DNA of 23,454 nt from Flavobacteriaceae bacterium (GTDB taxonomy: Bacteria; Bacteroidota; Bacteroidia; Flavobacteriales; Flavobacteriaceae): assembly GCA_021151665.1 (NCBI GenBank), contig JAGKWW010000045.1, positions 1 to 23,454 on the forward strand, written 5' to 3'. The notes below the pieces were generated by a model. The model searched no databases. It was given only the letters and a program-made list of their open reading frames with translations, and was not told where the DNA came from. The stretch's first letter is position 1, and every line of letters starts with the position of its first letter. The translations under genes and the position numbers were made by a program. This document shows positions 1-7,397 of this stretch, piece after piece.

Positions 1-39
1 ATCTAATAATTTTAAATTAATGCGGGATTTATAAAACAA

Positions 40-72
40 AAAATCCCTAAATCATTTTGATTTAGGGATTTT
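40..72 (-). terminator. Intrinsic terminator after tRNA-Arg
   Basis: Two perfectly complementary 15-base arms (40-54 and 58-72) flank a 3-base loop. Read on the minus strand the hairpin is followed by a T-rich stretch (TTTTTTG then TTTT). It lies 7 bases past the tRNA 3' end, so it most likely ends the tRNA transcript. Confidence 0.85.
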
Positions 73-78
73 CATTTG

Positions 79-152
79 TGACCTCGACTGGATTCAAACC
101 AGTAACCTTCTGAGCCGTAATCAGATGCGCTATTCAGTTGCGCCACGAGGCC
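79..152 (-). tRNA. tRNA-Arg (anticodon ACG)
   Basis: The minus strand folds into a full cloverleaf of 74 bases. The acceptor arm is GGCCTCG paired with CGAGGTC (one G-U pair) and the discriminator base is A. The D-arm stem is GCGC/GCGC. The anticodon stem TCTGA/TCAGA holds the loop TTACGGC, so the anticodon is ACG (wobble A34 normally edited to inosine by TadA, reading CGU/CGC/CGA). The T-arm is ACTGG-TTTGAAT-CCAGT. CCA is not encoded; the genome continues C-A-A after the discriminator. A strong promoter lies 55-85 bases upstream and a terminator follows directly, so this is a single-gene transcript. Confidence 0.97.
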
Positions 153-206
153 ATTTGCAATATGAATTTGTTTAAAACAGATGTTTTATCAACCTCATTG
201 CGGGTG

Positions 207-237
207 CAAATATAGGCAATAATGCGTAATTTGCAAA
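207..237 (-). promoter_or_regulatory. Promoter of tRNA-Arg (Bacteroidetes type)
   Basis: On the minus strand TTTG (complement of 234-237) is followed after exactly 19 bases by TATATTTG (complement of 207-214). This matches the Bacteroidetes sigma-70 consensus TTTG-N19-TAnnTTTG. Transcription would begin near 200, giving a leader of about 48 bases before the tRNA. Confidence 0.8.
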
Positions 238-264
238 TGCATTTGCTATAAAAAATCAAATAAA

Positions 265-801
265 ATGGAACTCAAAAGTTATATACGTGACATACAGGAT
301 TTTCCGAAACCGGGAATTATGTTTAAAGATATAACGCCCCTGCTTGCCAACCCTGAAGCTGCCGGCTATTGCCTTGAAAAACTCGTGGCGGGAATAAACG
401 GAAAACAAATAGATAAAGTGGTTGCGATAGAAAGCCGTGGATTCTTCTTTGGAACATTGCTTGCTCATCAGCTTAACGCCGGGTTTGTGCCGGTGCGCAA
501 GCCGAAAAAACTTCCTTTTACAACCCATTCAGCGAGTTACGAACTCGAATATGGAACAGATAGCCTCGAGATACATACCGATGCCATACTGTATGGAGAG
601 CGTGTATTGATACATGATGATGTGCTGGCCACAGGAGGTACTGCCCGGGCAGTATGCAGGCTGGTGGAAAAGATGGGTGGCATCATCGTACAATGCAACT
701 TTATTATGGAGCTTACCTTCCTGAACGGAAGGGAAAAAATCAGCCCGTACGAAGTTTATGCGCCACTTGTTTATCAATCCAGCGCGCGGGTGGTCACATA
801 A
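265..801 (+). CDS. apt: Adenine phosphoribosyltransferase
   Basis: Converts adenine and PRPP to AMP and pyrophosphate in cytosolic purine salvage. The 178-residue length is normal for type I Apt. The N-terminus carries the family signature DFPKPGIMFKDITPLL (residues 12-27). The segment ESRGFFFG (56-63) and the loop FVPVRKPKKLP (74-84) match the bacterial family, as does LEYGTDSLEIH. The PRPP-binding loop VLIHDDVLATGGTA spans residues 114-127 with the two acidic residues and GGT in place. The start ATG follows an A-rich stretch with no clear Shine-Dalgarno sequence. The gene stands alone on its strand. Its last 28 bases overlap, on the other strand, the end of a 46-codon gene, and no terminator is visible directly after it. 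Confidence 0.97.
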   Translation: MELKSYIRDIQDFPKPGIMFKDITPLLANPEAAGYCLEKLVAGINGKQIDKVVAIESRGFFFGTLLAHQLNAGFVPVRKPKKLPFTTHSASYELEYGTDSLEIHTDAILYGERVLIHDDVLATGGTARAVCRLVEKMGGIIVQCNFIMELTFLNGREKISPYEVYAPLVYQSSARVVT

Positions 802-914
802 TATTTCCAGGCAATGATGGCCTTTTGCATCTTGCTTGCCTTGGTAAGGTCAAGCTGCTCTTTTGTATAATTAGGCAGCAGCCAATGGTTTAATTTTGCC
901 AGTAATTTAAACAT
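774..914 (-). CDS. Small basic protein of 46 residues, antisense to the apt 3' end
   Basis: The minus strand has an ATG-to-TGA frame of 46 codons. It begins MFKLLAKLNHWLLPNYTKEQ and ends KAIIAWKYYVTTRALD. The protein is short, basic and amphipathic, with a Lys-rich middle and a hydrophobic patch AIIAWKYY; there is no signal peptide or membrane helix. I recall similar 45-47-residue proteins starting MFK-LAK-N and ending YYVT-ALD in Flavobacterium genomes, sometimes labelled loosely by transfer as SsrA-binding protein, but I cannot confirm this here and assign no function. The gene sits alone between the M56 terminator (946-972) and apt, converges on apt and overlaps it by 28 bases. The plausible protein character and the intergenic position of the rest of the frame support a real gene. 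Confidence 0.7.
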   Translation of the reverse strand: MFKLLAKLNHWLLPNYTKEQLDLTKASKMQKAIIAWKYYVTTRALD

Positions 915-945
915 ACCAATCATTTAGGGTTCTATAAAAATACAA

Positions 946-972
946 AAAAGCAGCCGTTAACCCGCTGCTTTT
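946..972 (-). terminator. Terminator of the BlaI-M56 operon
   Basis: The arms AAAAGCAGC (946-954) and GCTGCTTTT (964-972) pair around a 9-base loop. On the minus strand the hairpin is followed by TTTTTTGTATTT. It lies 28 bases past the M56 stop codon. The flanking A/T arms could let it work on the plus strand too, catching read-through from apt. Confidence 0.85.
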
Positions 973-999
973 GTTGCAATTAACTGTTTTATAACTAAC

Positions 1000-3030
1000 T
1001 CAGACTTTGCGTGTCATTTCTTTGCGTTTAGCCTGCATTTCTTTGCGGGCCTGTTCAAGCTCTTTGCGGGCCTTTTCCATTTCATTACGCGCTTTTTCCA
1101 TTTCTTTGCGGACATCGTCCATTTCTTTGGTATTCAGGTTTGGACTGCCAGATTTAAGGCGGTGTAGCTCCACGCGAGCATTACCCATACGTTCGTTTGC
1201 ATTGCCCAGTTGTTCGTATATATCGCCAAGCTGTTCATTTGCATTGCCCAGTTGCTCGCGGGCATTGCGAAGCTGGTCTTCCATAAAACCTTCAGGAAGC
1301 ATTTTAAAGACATCTCCATCCCCGATAATCTTAATAATATCATCGCCCATTTCATCCGTATTGAACTGGAAGTTAAAGTTGTCGGCAATTACCTGGTCGT
1401 CACCATTTCTGTAAATAAAAGCCCTGCCTCTTGGCAGGTTACTGCCAAAACTTTCCGCTTTTTTGGTCGTGATCTCTATCACACCTTTCTTTCCGTCTTT
1501 ACCGTATTTTTTCTTTCCTTCCTTATCCTTTAGCATCGTAACCTTGTCTATTTCGCGGTCAAGGCTCAACTGTACCGGGCTGCCCGGTTTTTGCTTTACA
1601 CCGTCTACTATAACTAGCATGTCATCATTGCCTATGGTAAACTTGTTTACAGACCAATGTCCGGTAACAGGCGGAACTGCCGGCATTCTCATACCCGGAA
1701 CCGGCGGTACGGGAGGGACAGGCGGAACATCGTCTTCGGCATCTTCATTTACATAACTGCGCGGCAAATCCCTTCTCATAAATAATGTGTCCGACTTTAT
1801 AGAAGCCATGCGCTGCAGCAAACGTCCGCGCCCCGCTGCTTCTCCGAAGGCTATGGTATTGGTGCCTTTGGTGCTATTTTTTTCTACCTCGATAGTAAAA
1901 GGGCTTATCGGCTCTGTACCCGCCACCTCATACACCTTGCTTTGGCTCTTGTCTTTAACGGCTACCTTAATGCCGGTAATTTCGCTTTTGCTGTTGCGGG
2001 TAATGTTGCTGAATGTAACATCGGTATCGAACTCATCCTTAAATACTTTTTTGTCAGCCTCAAGCTCTGCGTCTTTAGAGTCTTTGTGCACCTCTAAAGC
2101 TATTTTTACTTTTTCTACCGAAGAAGCCGTTTTGGCAGGCTGCTTTTCCTGCGCTACCGTTTTTACCTGAAACAACAGCATAAAAGCTACCAGTGCAGGC
2201 AATACGACAGCGTACTTCCAGGACCTTTTCTTGTCCGATTTTTGGGTGTTTAACATAACGATCCGTTTTTTGATTAATGATTGATAAAAATGATTGGTGA
2301 TTGCAATGCATTCAGGCTGCATTGTTATTTTCAGCAGTGTCTTTTGATAGGCAATGCGGTCTTCGAGTGCAATAGTGGCGCCGGCATCGGCAATGAATTC
2401 AAGGTTTTGCGATACCGATTTTTTGTAAAGCCACGCGAAAGGATTGAACCAGAACATGGCACAGAAAAGCTGGCCGGCAATCATATCCAGCGAATGTTTT
2501 TGGCCGCTGTGTATCTTTTCGTGCGCAATAATGTCACGCAGTTCGCCTTCCTCAAGCAAAGCCGAATTGTAAACGATGTAGTTAAAAAATGAAAATGGCG
2601 ACGAAACGGCGGGTGAGTCGATGAGGCGGAATTTGCCGGCAGATGTGGCAATGCCGTGCTTAATTATCAAAACGATCGAGCGTAAATCAACTACAAGCCT
2701 GCCCAGGAATAAAAGCACACCTGCAAAATAAACCCCGGCGGCTAAGTCATACCAGTTTACATCAAAGCCTTTAGCCGGAAAGTTTTGCGGTTGAGAATGC
2801 ATTAGTGCATAAAGTTCCGCGCTGCTGATAACACGTTGGGGTGCAGCTTCTATCCAGATTACCCGGGTATATTCTAAAAGGGGCAGTATTACAGCGGTGA
2901 AAAGGCCGGCAAGCAGAAACCACCGGTTCGAATTGAAAAACGTTTCCTTACGCAGCAATGCGTAATACGCAATATAAAACACAGCAATAATTGCCGATGC
3001 TTTTGCCAGGTAGGTAATCAGGTTTTCCAT
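1000..3030 (-). CDS. M56 family (BlaR1/MecR1-like) membrane metallopeptidase with heptad-repeat tail
   Basis: Predicted inner-membrane zinc protease and signal transducer of the BlaR1 family, which usually inactivates a paired BlaI repressor. Helices lie near residues 3-25, 36-52, 95-115 and 272-290. The zinc motif HEKIH is at 170-174 and the third-ligand region NLEFIADAGA at 209-218. After the last helix comes a long non-family tail: a charged region, a Pro-rich stretch (PPVPPVPPVP), a segment resembling a TonB-plug-like repeat (IVDGVKQKPG...DKVTMLKDKEGKKKYGKDGKKGVIEITTKK region, split around residues 470-530), and two blocks of 7-residue repeats (586-625 and 637-676). There is no penicillin-binding domain, so the signal is not a beta-lactam by this evidence. 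It starts 1 base after the BlaI stop, in one operon with it. Confidence 0.9.
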   Translation of the reverse strand: MENLITYLAKASAIIAVFYIAYYALLRKETFFNSNRWFLLAGLFTAVILPLLEYTRVIWIEAAPQRVISSAELYALMHSQPQNFPAKGFDVNWYDLAAGVYFAGVLLFLGRLVVDLRSIVLIIKHGIATSAGKFRLIDSPAVSSPFSFFNYIVYNSALLEEGELRDIIAHEKIHSGQKHSLDMIAGQLFCAMFWFNPFAWLYKKSVSQNLEFIADAGATIALEDRIAYQKTLLKITMQPECIAITNHFYQSLIKKRIVMLNTQKSDKKRSWKYAVVLPALVAFMLLFQVKTVAQEKQPAKTASSVEKVKIALEVHKDSKDAELEADKKVFKDEFDTDVTFSNITRNSKSEITGIKVAVKDKSQSKVYEVAGTEPISPFTIEVEKNSTKGTNTIAFGEAAGRGRLLQRMASIKSDTLFMRRDLPRSYVNEDAEDDVPPVPPVPPVPGMRMPAVPPVTGHWSVNKFTIGNDDMLVIVDGVKQKPGSPVQLSLDREIDKVTMLKDKEGKKKYGKDGKKGVIEITTKKAESFGSNLPRGRAFIYRNGDDQVIADNFNFQFNTDEMGDDIIKIIGDGDVFKMLPEGFMEDQLRNAREQLGNANEQLGDIYEQLGNANERMGNARVELHRLKSGSPNLNTKEMDDVRKEMEKARNEMEKARKELEQARKEMQAKRKEMTRKV

Positions 3031-3031
3031 A

Positions 3032-3391
3032 CTATTTCTTTTTTTCGATCATATCGAGTATCTCCCGTAGTTCCTCGGCGCTTATCTTTTCTTCGCGGGC
3101 AAAAAAGGAAACCATGCTTTTGTAAGAATTATTAAAATAATTCTCTATCGCATTGGTCATAAAACCTTTCCGGTAGTCTTCTTTCGTTATAACAGGAAAG
3201 TACTGGTGGGTGTTGCCGTAGGCAGTGTGCCCTACGTAACCTTTCTCTTCCAGATTTCTTATGATGGTAGACAGGGTGTTATAATGCGGCTTATCATCTT
3301 TTACTTCAAGCAGCATGTCTTTTACGAAAGCCTTTTCGAGCTTCCATAAAATATGCATTACTTCTTCTTCTTTGTTTGTTAACTTCTGCAT
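3032..3391 (-). CDS. BlaI/MecI/CopY family transcriptional repressor
   Basis: A 119-residue winged-helix repressor, the normal length for BlaI. The N-terminal DNA-binding domain runs over residues 1-70 with the family pattern LTNKEEEVMHILWKLEKAFVKDML and the recognition-helix/wing region YNTLSTIIRNLEEKGYV. The C-terminal helices (from about 75) form the dimer interface and hold the site usually cut or released by the partner protease. It is the first gene of the operon, followed after 1 base by the M56 protease, the classic repressor-sensor pair. Its promoter is overlapped by operator-like palindromes (3421-3476), so autorepression is likely. The target genes beyond its own operon are not evident in this window. 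Confidence 0.95.
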   Translation of the reverse strand: MQKLTNKEEEVMHILWKLEKAFVKDMLLEVKDDKPHYNTLSTIIRNLEEKGYVGHTAYGNTHQYFPVITKEDYRKGFMTNAIENYFNNSYKSMVSFFAREEKISAEELREILDMIEKKK

Positions 3392-3411
3392 GGTATTATT
3401 CGATTACAAAA

Positions 3412-3442
3412 CAAACTTATAACTATTTTTTTAGTTTCACAA
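3412..3442 (-). promoter_or_regulatory. Promoter of the BlaI-M56 operon
   Basis: On the minus strand TTG (complement of 3440-3442) is followed after 20 bases by TAAGTTTG (complement of 3412-3419), a full match to TAnnTTTG. The first operator palindrome occupies the spacer, so repressor binding there would block RNA polymerase. Confidence 0.75.
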
Positions 3443-3476
3443 CTAATTTCATAGTTAAATAACTAAAGAGATAGTT
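3421..3476. promoter_or_regulatory. Three-site BlaI operator array
   Basis: Three 16-base palindromes of the form AACTA-N6-TAGTT occur at 3421-3436, 3441-3456 and 3461-3476. Their starts are exactly 20 bases apart and the arms are identical in all three, while the 6-base centres differ (TTTTTT, ATTTCA, AAGAGA). The conserved arms with variable centre and spacer argue for a protein-binding site rather than a simple tandem repeat. BlaI/MecI proteins are known to bind short dyads in front of their own gene; assignment to this BlaI is inference from position. Confidence 0.8.
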
Positions 3477-3497
3477 TTTTATTGCAGAAGGGAGAAA

Positions 3498-4739
3498 TTA
3501 TTTTAGGCTTTCTTTTTTCAAACGCCACTGAAGTACGATAATACTGGCAGCTGCTGCGGCACCAAGGCTGCCCATTATCATCCAGTTGGTATTATACCCC
3601 TCGATGCGGGATTGTGCGCCAAACCAGGAGATTGTTTCCATTCCCGACTTGGAACTTACCATGTGGGCAAGGGAGAAGGTCATTGTATATAAGGCCATGT
3701 ACCGTCCCTCAAATCCACGGGGAGCGCGGCTCATGGCAAATGCATTGGAGAAGGGGAAACAAAACATTTCACCGAATGTTATAAATAGCATACTGATAAC
3801 GAGCATTCCCACCCAGGTGTCTATCAGGAGACTGAAAAAGCCTATAGCCATAAAGACGCTTCCCCAAAATATGATTTTCAGTTTCGGCAGGCTCTTTCTT
3901 TCGACAAAACCTACAATGGGCATTTCGAGTGCAAAGATCAGCAGCCCGTTCATCGACATAAGCAGCCCGGTATGGATCTCGGTAAGCCCATACCACTCTT
4001 TATGGTACAGCGGCAGCGTAGTAAAAAGCTGGAAGAATACTACTGCCGTAGCAAAGCTGCTGAAAAGAAAGATCAGGAATAGTTTGTCTTTCCAAATGCT
4101 ATCGATATTATTTTCGGTGTGCGGAAGGGAATTGACGGCACGAACGGCTTTCTTTTCTTTTACCAGCAAAACGAAGAGAAGTATCGAGATAATACAGGAA
4201 AGCCCGTCAGCCCAGAATAAACCGTTATATCCGCTATTCATGATAATAAGCCCGCCTAATGTAGGCCCGGCGGCAAAACCGAGATTTACTGCAAGCCGTA
4301 CCAGCGTGAGCGCACGGGTGCGGTTTTCTGGTTTGGCATAAGTGCTAAGCGAAACGAACATGGCCGGGCGAAACATATCGGCAATAACCATAATACCGAA
4401 CATAGAAACGCACAGCCCTTCAAAAGAATGTACAAATTGTATGGCAAGGAATCCGCAGCCGGTAGTAAAGAGGCTGAAAACCATGATCTTATAGAATCCG
4501 ATCTTGTCGGATAGTTTACCACCGAGCCATGAGCCTATCATGGATCCGGCACCAAAGCATACCATAACCCAGCCTATCTGGCTATAACTGAAATGCAGGT
4601 CTTCCTTTAAATATTTGGATAGGAAGGGAAGCACCATTGTGCCGGCCCGATTGATGAATGTAATGATGGCGAGTATCCATACCTCGCGGCGAAAGCCCCT
4701 GAAGTTGTCAAGGTAGCGCTTAATAGCGTGCTGAAGCAT
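3498..4739 (-). CDS. MFS transporter
   Basis: A 413-residue inner-membrane protein with about 12 hydrophobic segments, typical of the major facilitator superfamily drug/metabolite exporters. The loop between helices 2 and 3 carries motif A as GGKLSDKIGFYK (residues 73-84). The cytoplasmic N-terminus is short and basic (RYLDNFRGFRREVW). A charged loop near residues 193-215 separates the two six-helix halves. The substrate cannot be told from the sequence; membership of the multidrug-efflux-like MFS group is a guess. The gene has its own likely -7 box upstream (4762-4769). It ends 21 bases before the third BlaI operator and no clear terminator is visible there. Confidence 0.9.
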   Translation of the reverse strand: MLQHAIKRYLDNFRGFRREVWILAIITFINRAGTMVLPFLSKYLKEDLHFSYSQIGWVMVCFGAGSMIGSWLGGKLSDKIGFYKIMVFSLFTTGCGFLAIQFVHSFEGLCVSMFGIMVIADMFRPAMFVSLSTYAKPENRTRALTLVRLAVNLGFAAGPTLGGLIIMNSGYNGLFWADGLSCIISILLFVLLVKEKKAVRAVNSLPHTENNIDSIWKDKLFLIFLFSSFATAVVFFQLFTTLPLYHKEWYGLTEIHTGLLMSMNGLLIFALEMPIVGFVERKSLPKLKIIFWGSVFMAIGFFSLLIDTWVGMLVISMLFITFGEMFCFPFSNAFAMSRAPRGFEGRYMALYTMTFSLAHMVSSKSGMETISWFGAQSRIEGYNTNWMIMGSLGAAAAASIIVLQWRLKKESLK

Positions 4740-4761
4740 GGTTTGAAAGGTGTTAGCCCTG

Positions 4762-4769
4762 CAAAGGTA
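4762..4769 (-). promoter_or_regulatory. Probable -7 box for the MFS gene
   Basis: The minus strand reads TACCTTTG, matching TAnnTTTG, 22 bases before the ATG. No TTG is visible at the right distance upstream, so the call rests on one element. Confidence 0.45.
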
Positions 4770-4813
4770 ATAATTACTTCCCGGCTTTCGGTTTTGCCCG
4801 AACGATTATGGCC

Positions 4814-5671
4814 TCAGGCCTTAAGTTGTGACAAAGTGATAAGCACAATGGCGATAAGCGCGAGCAGGATACCGAGGTAATTGATTCTCGATAGCTTTTC
4901 GCGAAAGGCCAGTATTCCCACAAGGCTGCCGGTGATTATTACCCCGATGTTCATTGCAGCGAATACTGTAGAAGGATTTTCCGAAAAGGCTTTATGCGCT
5001 TTCAGGTAAAAGAGGATGTTGCCAAAGTTAAAGATACCTACCAGGGCTCCAAACGCAAGGTTGATAATGGCGGGCTTTTTATGCCTGATGATTATTTCAT
5101 AAACCAACCCTACAAGTGTTATCGCAAGCGCACCCCCGAAAACGATGAACAACGAAGTGGTATAGGGTATGTCGTTATGTAGCGCAAGCTGTTTAAAAAG
5201 AATATCGACAATACCAAATCCTACCAGTACTATGGCGGGGTAATACCACTTGTTAGATAAATTGTCCTGCTTTTTGTATAGGATAAGCGCAATAGCCGGA
5301 AATCCTGCAACGAGTCCTGCAATTTTCAGGTCGTTGAATTTTTCGCCGAAATAAAGCCATGCCGCAAGTATGGGGATGAACAGTGATAACCGCTGCGCCG
5401 CGTCGGTTTTTACGATTCCCATAAATTTGACCGATGATGCCAGGAAAATGAAAACTGACGGCATCAATAGTATAAGGATTGCGTAGACAGGCCAGGGGGC
5501 ATTGATCGGGATTGCAGCTACATCCGGTTGAAAGAAGAGATAACAAAGTATAAAAGCTATGGCATAATTGGCGGCAAGTATCTGTGTGATGTTAACGGCA
5601 TATCCGCGGGTTATTTTAAAAATTATCCCCACAGATACACTACACAGAATACTAAGGATGAGGTAAAGCAT
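4814..5671 (-). CDS. EamA/DMT family transporter
   Basis: A 285-residue inner-membrane protein with about ten hydrophobic segments in two EamA-like halves. It fits the drug/metabolite transporter superfamily, such as RhaT/YdcZ-like carriers of small metabolites; the substrate is unknown. The frame is open upstream to 5767. I chose the internal Met at 5671 because the protein then starts directly with the first membrane helix (MLYLILSILCSVSVGIIFKI). AAGGAA lies about 8 bases before it, and the promoter-like boxes (5689-5717) would lie inside the longer version. The 32 extra upstream codons look non-natural (Trp/Lys/Cys-rich). The gene is divergent from the S8 protease gene. Confidence 0.88.
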   Translation of the reverse strand: MLYLILSILCSVSVGIIFKITRGYAVNITQILAANYAIAFILCYLFFQPDVAAIPINAPWPVYAILILLMPSVFIFLASSVKFMGIVKTDAAQRLSLFIPILAAWLYFGEKFNDLKIAGLVAGFPAIALILYKKQDNLSNKWYYPAIVLVGFGIVDILFKQLALHNDIPYTTSLFIVFGGALAITLVGLVYEIIIRHKKPAIINLAFGALVGIFNFGNILFYLKAHKAFSENPSTVFAAMNIGVIITGSLVGILAFREKLSRINYLGILLALIAIVLITLSQLKA

Positions 5672-5688
5672 AGTGAAAAATTCCTTCG

Positions 5689-5717
5689 CAAAAATAAACT
5701 TTTTAAACCACCGCCAA
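5689..5717 (-). promoter_or_regulatory. Probable promoter of the EamA transporter
   Basis: On the minus strand TTG (complement of 5715-5717) and TATTTTTG (complement of 5689-5696) are 18 bases apart, close to the Bacteroidetes consensus. The -7 box ends 17 bases before the chosen ATG, so the leader would be very short. Confidence 0.55.
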
Positions 5718-5739
5718 CATCGCAGCGCTTTATCTTTTG

Positions 5740-5747
5740 TATATTTG
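5740..5747 (+). promoter_or_regulatory. Probable -7 box for the S8 protease operon
   Basis: TATATTTG matches TAnnTTTG and lies 48 bases before the ATG at 5796. No TTG is present 19-20 bases upstream. It is set back to back with the divergent transporter promoter. Confidence 0.5.
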
Positions 5748-5795
5748 GTTTCTTTGTGAAAAACCACGTTCCGGTAACAAACATCGAAACATTCA

Positions 5796-7397
5796 ATGAA
5801 AAAAATACTGGTGTCCTTCCTGATCTTACTATGCAGCCAATGTTTTGCGCAGGAAGATGCATGGGTTTATTTCACCGATAAGCTGGATGCCGCCTACTAT
5901 CTTGCAAATCCGCTCGAAATGCTCACCCAGCGCGCACTCGACAGGCGATCTGCTCAGGGAATTGCACTAAACAACCAGGACGTGCCAATTACTTCCGCCT
6001 ATCTCTCAGGGGTAACATCATCGCAGGGCATAACGGTAATGGCCCGGTCAAAATGGATGAACGCTGTACATGTGCGCGGAACCGTCGCCGGTATTAATTC
6101 ATTGGCCCAGCTTCCTTATGTGAGTTCGATAGATTTTGCTGATGGCTCGCTCAATACCGGGAAGGGTGTAAGGCCCGTGATTGCGAAGCCAACCCAACGG
6201 ATTGCTACCGCCCTGGCAAGTTATAACTACGGGAGTTCATCCACCCAGATCACGATGCTTAATGGGCAAACCTTACATCAGCAGGATTTTACCGGTGCAG
6301 GAAAGGTGATCGCTGTAATGGATAACGGCTTTCCGGGAGTTAATACCACGCAGCCCTTTCAGCGGCTAAACGATAATAATCTGATATTGGGCGGATACAA
6401 TTATGTATCTGGCAATACCGATGTGTATACCGGGGGCAATCATGGTACCATGGTGCTTTCATCGATGGGAGGATACCTCGAAGGACAGCTTGTAGGTACC
6501 GCGCCCGACGCTCATTATTACCTTTTTGTAACGGAAGATACTGCAGGCGAAAACCCGGTGGAAGAATCCTATTGGGTACAGGCCGCGGAAGCTGCCGATA
6601 GCCTGGGTGTAGATGTTATCAATACATCGCTCGGATATTTTACTTATGATAAGCCCTCTTATAGTTACACCTATTCTGACCTCGACGGGCAAACATCGTT
6701 CATTTCACGCGGGGCAAATATCGCATTCTCAAAAGGCATGGTCGTAATAGTCGCGGCGGGAAACTCGGGTACGACAGTCAACCCCTTTATCTCGGTGCCG
6801 GCCGATGCACCGGGTGTGCTTACCATTGGCGCGGTAAATTCATCTGAGGTAAGGGCGACCTTTAGTTCGTATGGCCCAACTTCTGATGGCAGGATAAAAC
6901 CCGACGTAATGGCAATGGGCGTATCAGCAGTGGTAGCGACGCCTACCGGCAGTATTACTACGGTAAACGGCACGTCACTTTCTTCGCCCATCATTTGCGG
7001 ACTGGCAGCGTGTTTATGGCAGGCTTTACCACAGCTCACCAACAGCCAGCTGGTACAGCTCATTAAACAGAGCGCCGACAGATATACCAACCCGGATAAC
7101 TTTTATGGCTATGGTATCCCTGATTTTGCCCAGGCGCTGCTCCGTACCGATGAACCACAATTGCAAGGGGAGAAGGTTTTTCTTTATCCAAATCCCGCAA
7201 ACAACTATTTAAAAATTGCGTTGCCGGAAGATGATAGTCAGGCGACTATTACTATTTATAATTCGATAGGTCAGAGGGTGCTTTATACAACATTTTCATC
7301 TAACGAAGCGATAGATGTGGCGCAGTTGCCACAGGGCGTTTACGTTTATGATATCGCGGCGCCTTACAATTTTCACGGGAAACTACTTAAGAAATGA
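5796..7397 (+). CDS. Secreted subtilisin-like (S8) serine protease with T9SS sorting domain
   Basis: A 533-residue protease predicted to cross the inner membrane by Sec and the outer membrane by type IX secretion. The signal peptide is MKKILVSFLILLCSQCFAQ. A propeptide-like region runs to about residue 165. The catalytic triad is visible: Asp176 in VIAVMDNGF, His216 in GGNHGTMV and Ser394 in NGTSLSSP, with the oxyanion Asn323 in AAGNSG. The last 75 residues (from VFLYPNPANN near 460) form a type A T9SS sorting domain ending GVYVYDI...GKLLKK. The start is the first ATG before the signal peptide. The stop codon overlaps the start of the next gene (ATGA), so the two are probably translationally coupled. 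Confidence 0.95.
   Translation: MKKILVSFLILLCSQCFAQEDAWVYFTDKLDAAYYLANPLEMLTQRALDRRSAQGIALNNQDVPITSAYLSGVTSSQGITVMARSKWMNAVHVRGTVAGINSLAQLPYVSSIDFADGSLNTGKGVRPVIAKPTQRIATALASYNYGSSSTQITMLNGQTLHQQDFTGAGKVIAVMDNGFPGVNTTQPFQRLNDNNLILGGYNYVSGNTDVYTGGNHGTMVLSSMGGYLEGQLVGTAPDAHYYLFVTEDTAGENPVEESYWVQAAEAADSLGVDVINTSLGYFTYDKPSYSYTYSDLDGQTSFISRGANIAFSKGMVVIVAAGNSGTTVNPFISVPADAPGVLTIGAVNSSEVRATFSSYGPTSDGRIKPDVMAMGVSAVVATPTGSITTVNGTSLSSPIICGLAACLWQALPQLTNSQLVQLIKQSADRYTNPDNFYGYGIPDFAQALLRTDEPQLQGEKVFLYPNPANNYLKIALPEDDSQATITIYNSIGQRVLYTTFSSNEAIDVAQLPQGVYVYDIAAPYNFHGKLLKK

Noticed and set aside
224..231. TAATTTG as the apt promoter -7 box
   Set aside because: It is one base short of TAnnTTTG, and no TTG lies at a fitting distance. 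The apt promoter is left unassigned.
3586..4341. A 251-codon open frame on the plus strand opposite the MFS gene
   Set aside because: It lies wholly inside the MFS coding region on the other strand. Its translation is Ser/Pro/Arg-rich without recognisable motifs, whereas the minus-strand protein has clear MFS features.
4809..4821. Small palindrome GGCCT-C-AGGCC at the EamA stop codon as a terminator
   Set aside because: There is no T-run on the minus strand after it and the loop is one base, too small for a stable hairpin as drawn.
5672..5767. 32-codon extension of the EamA transporter
   Set aside because: Its residues look unnatural, and the promoter-like boxes plus AAGGAA point to the Met at 5671.
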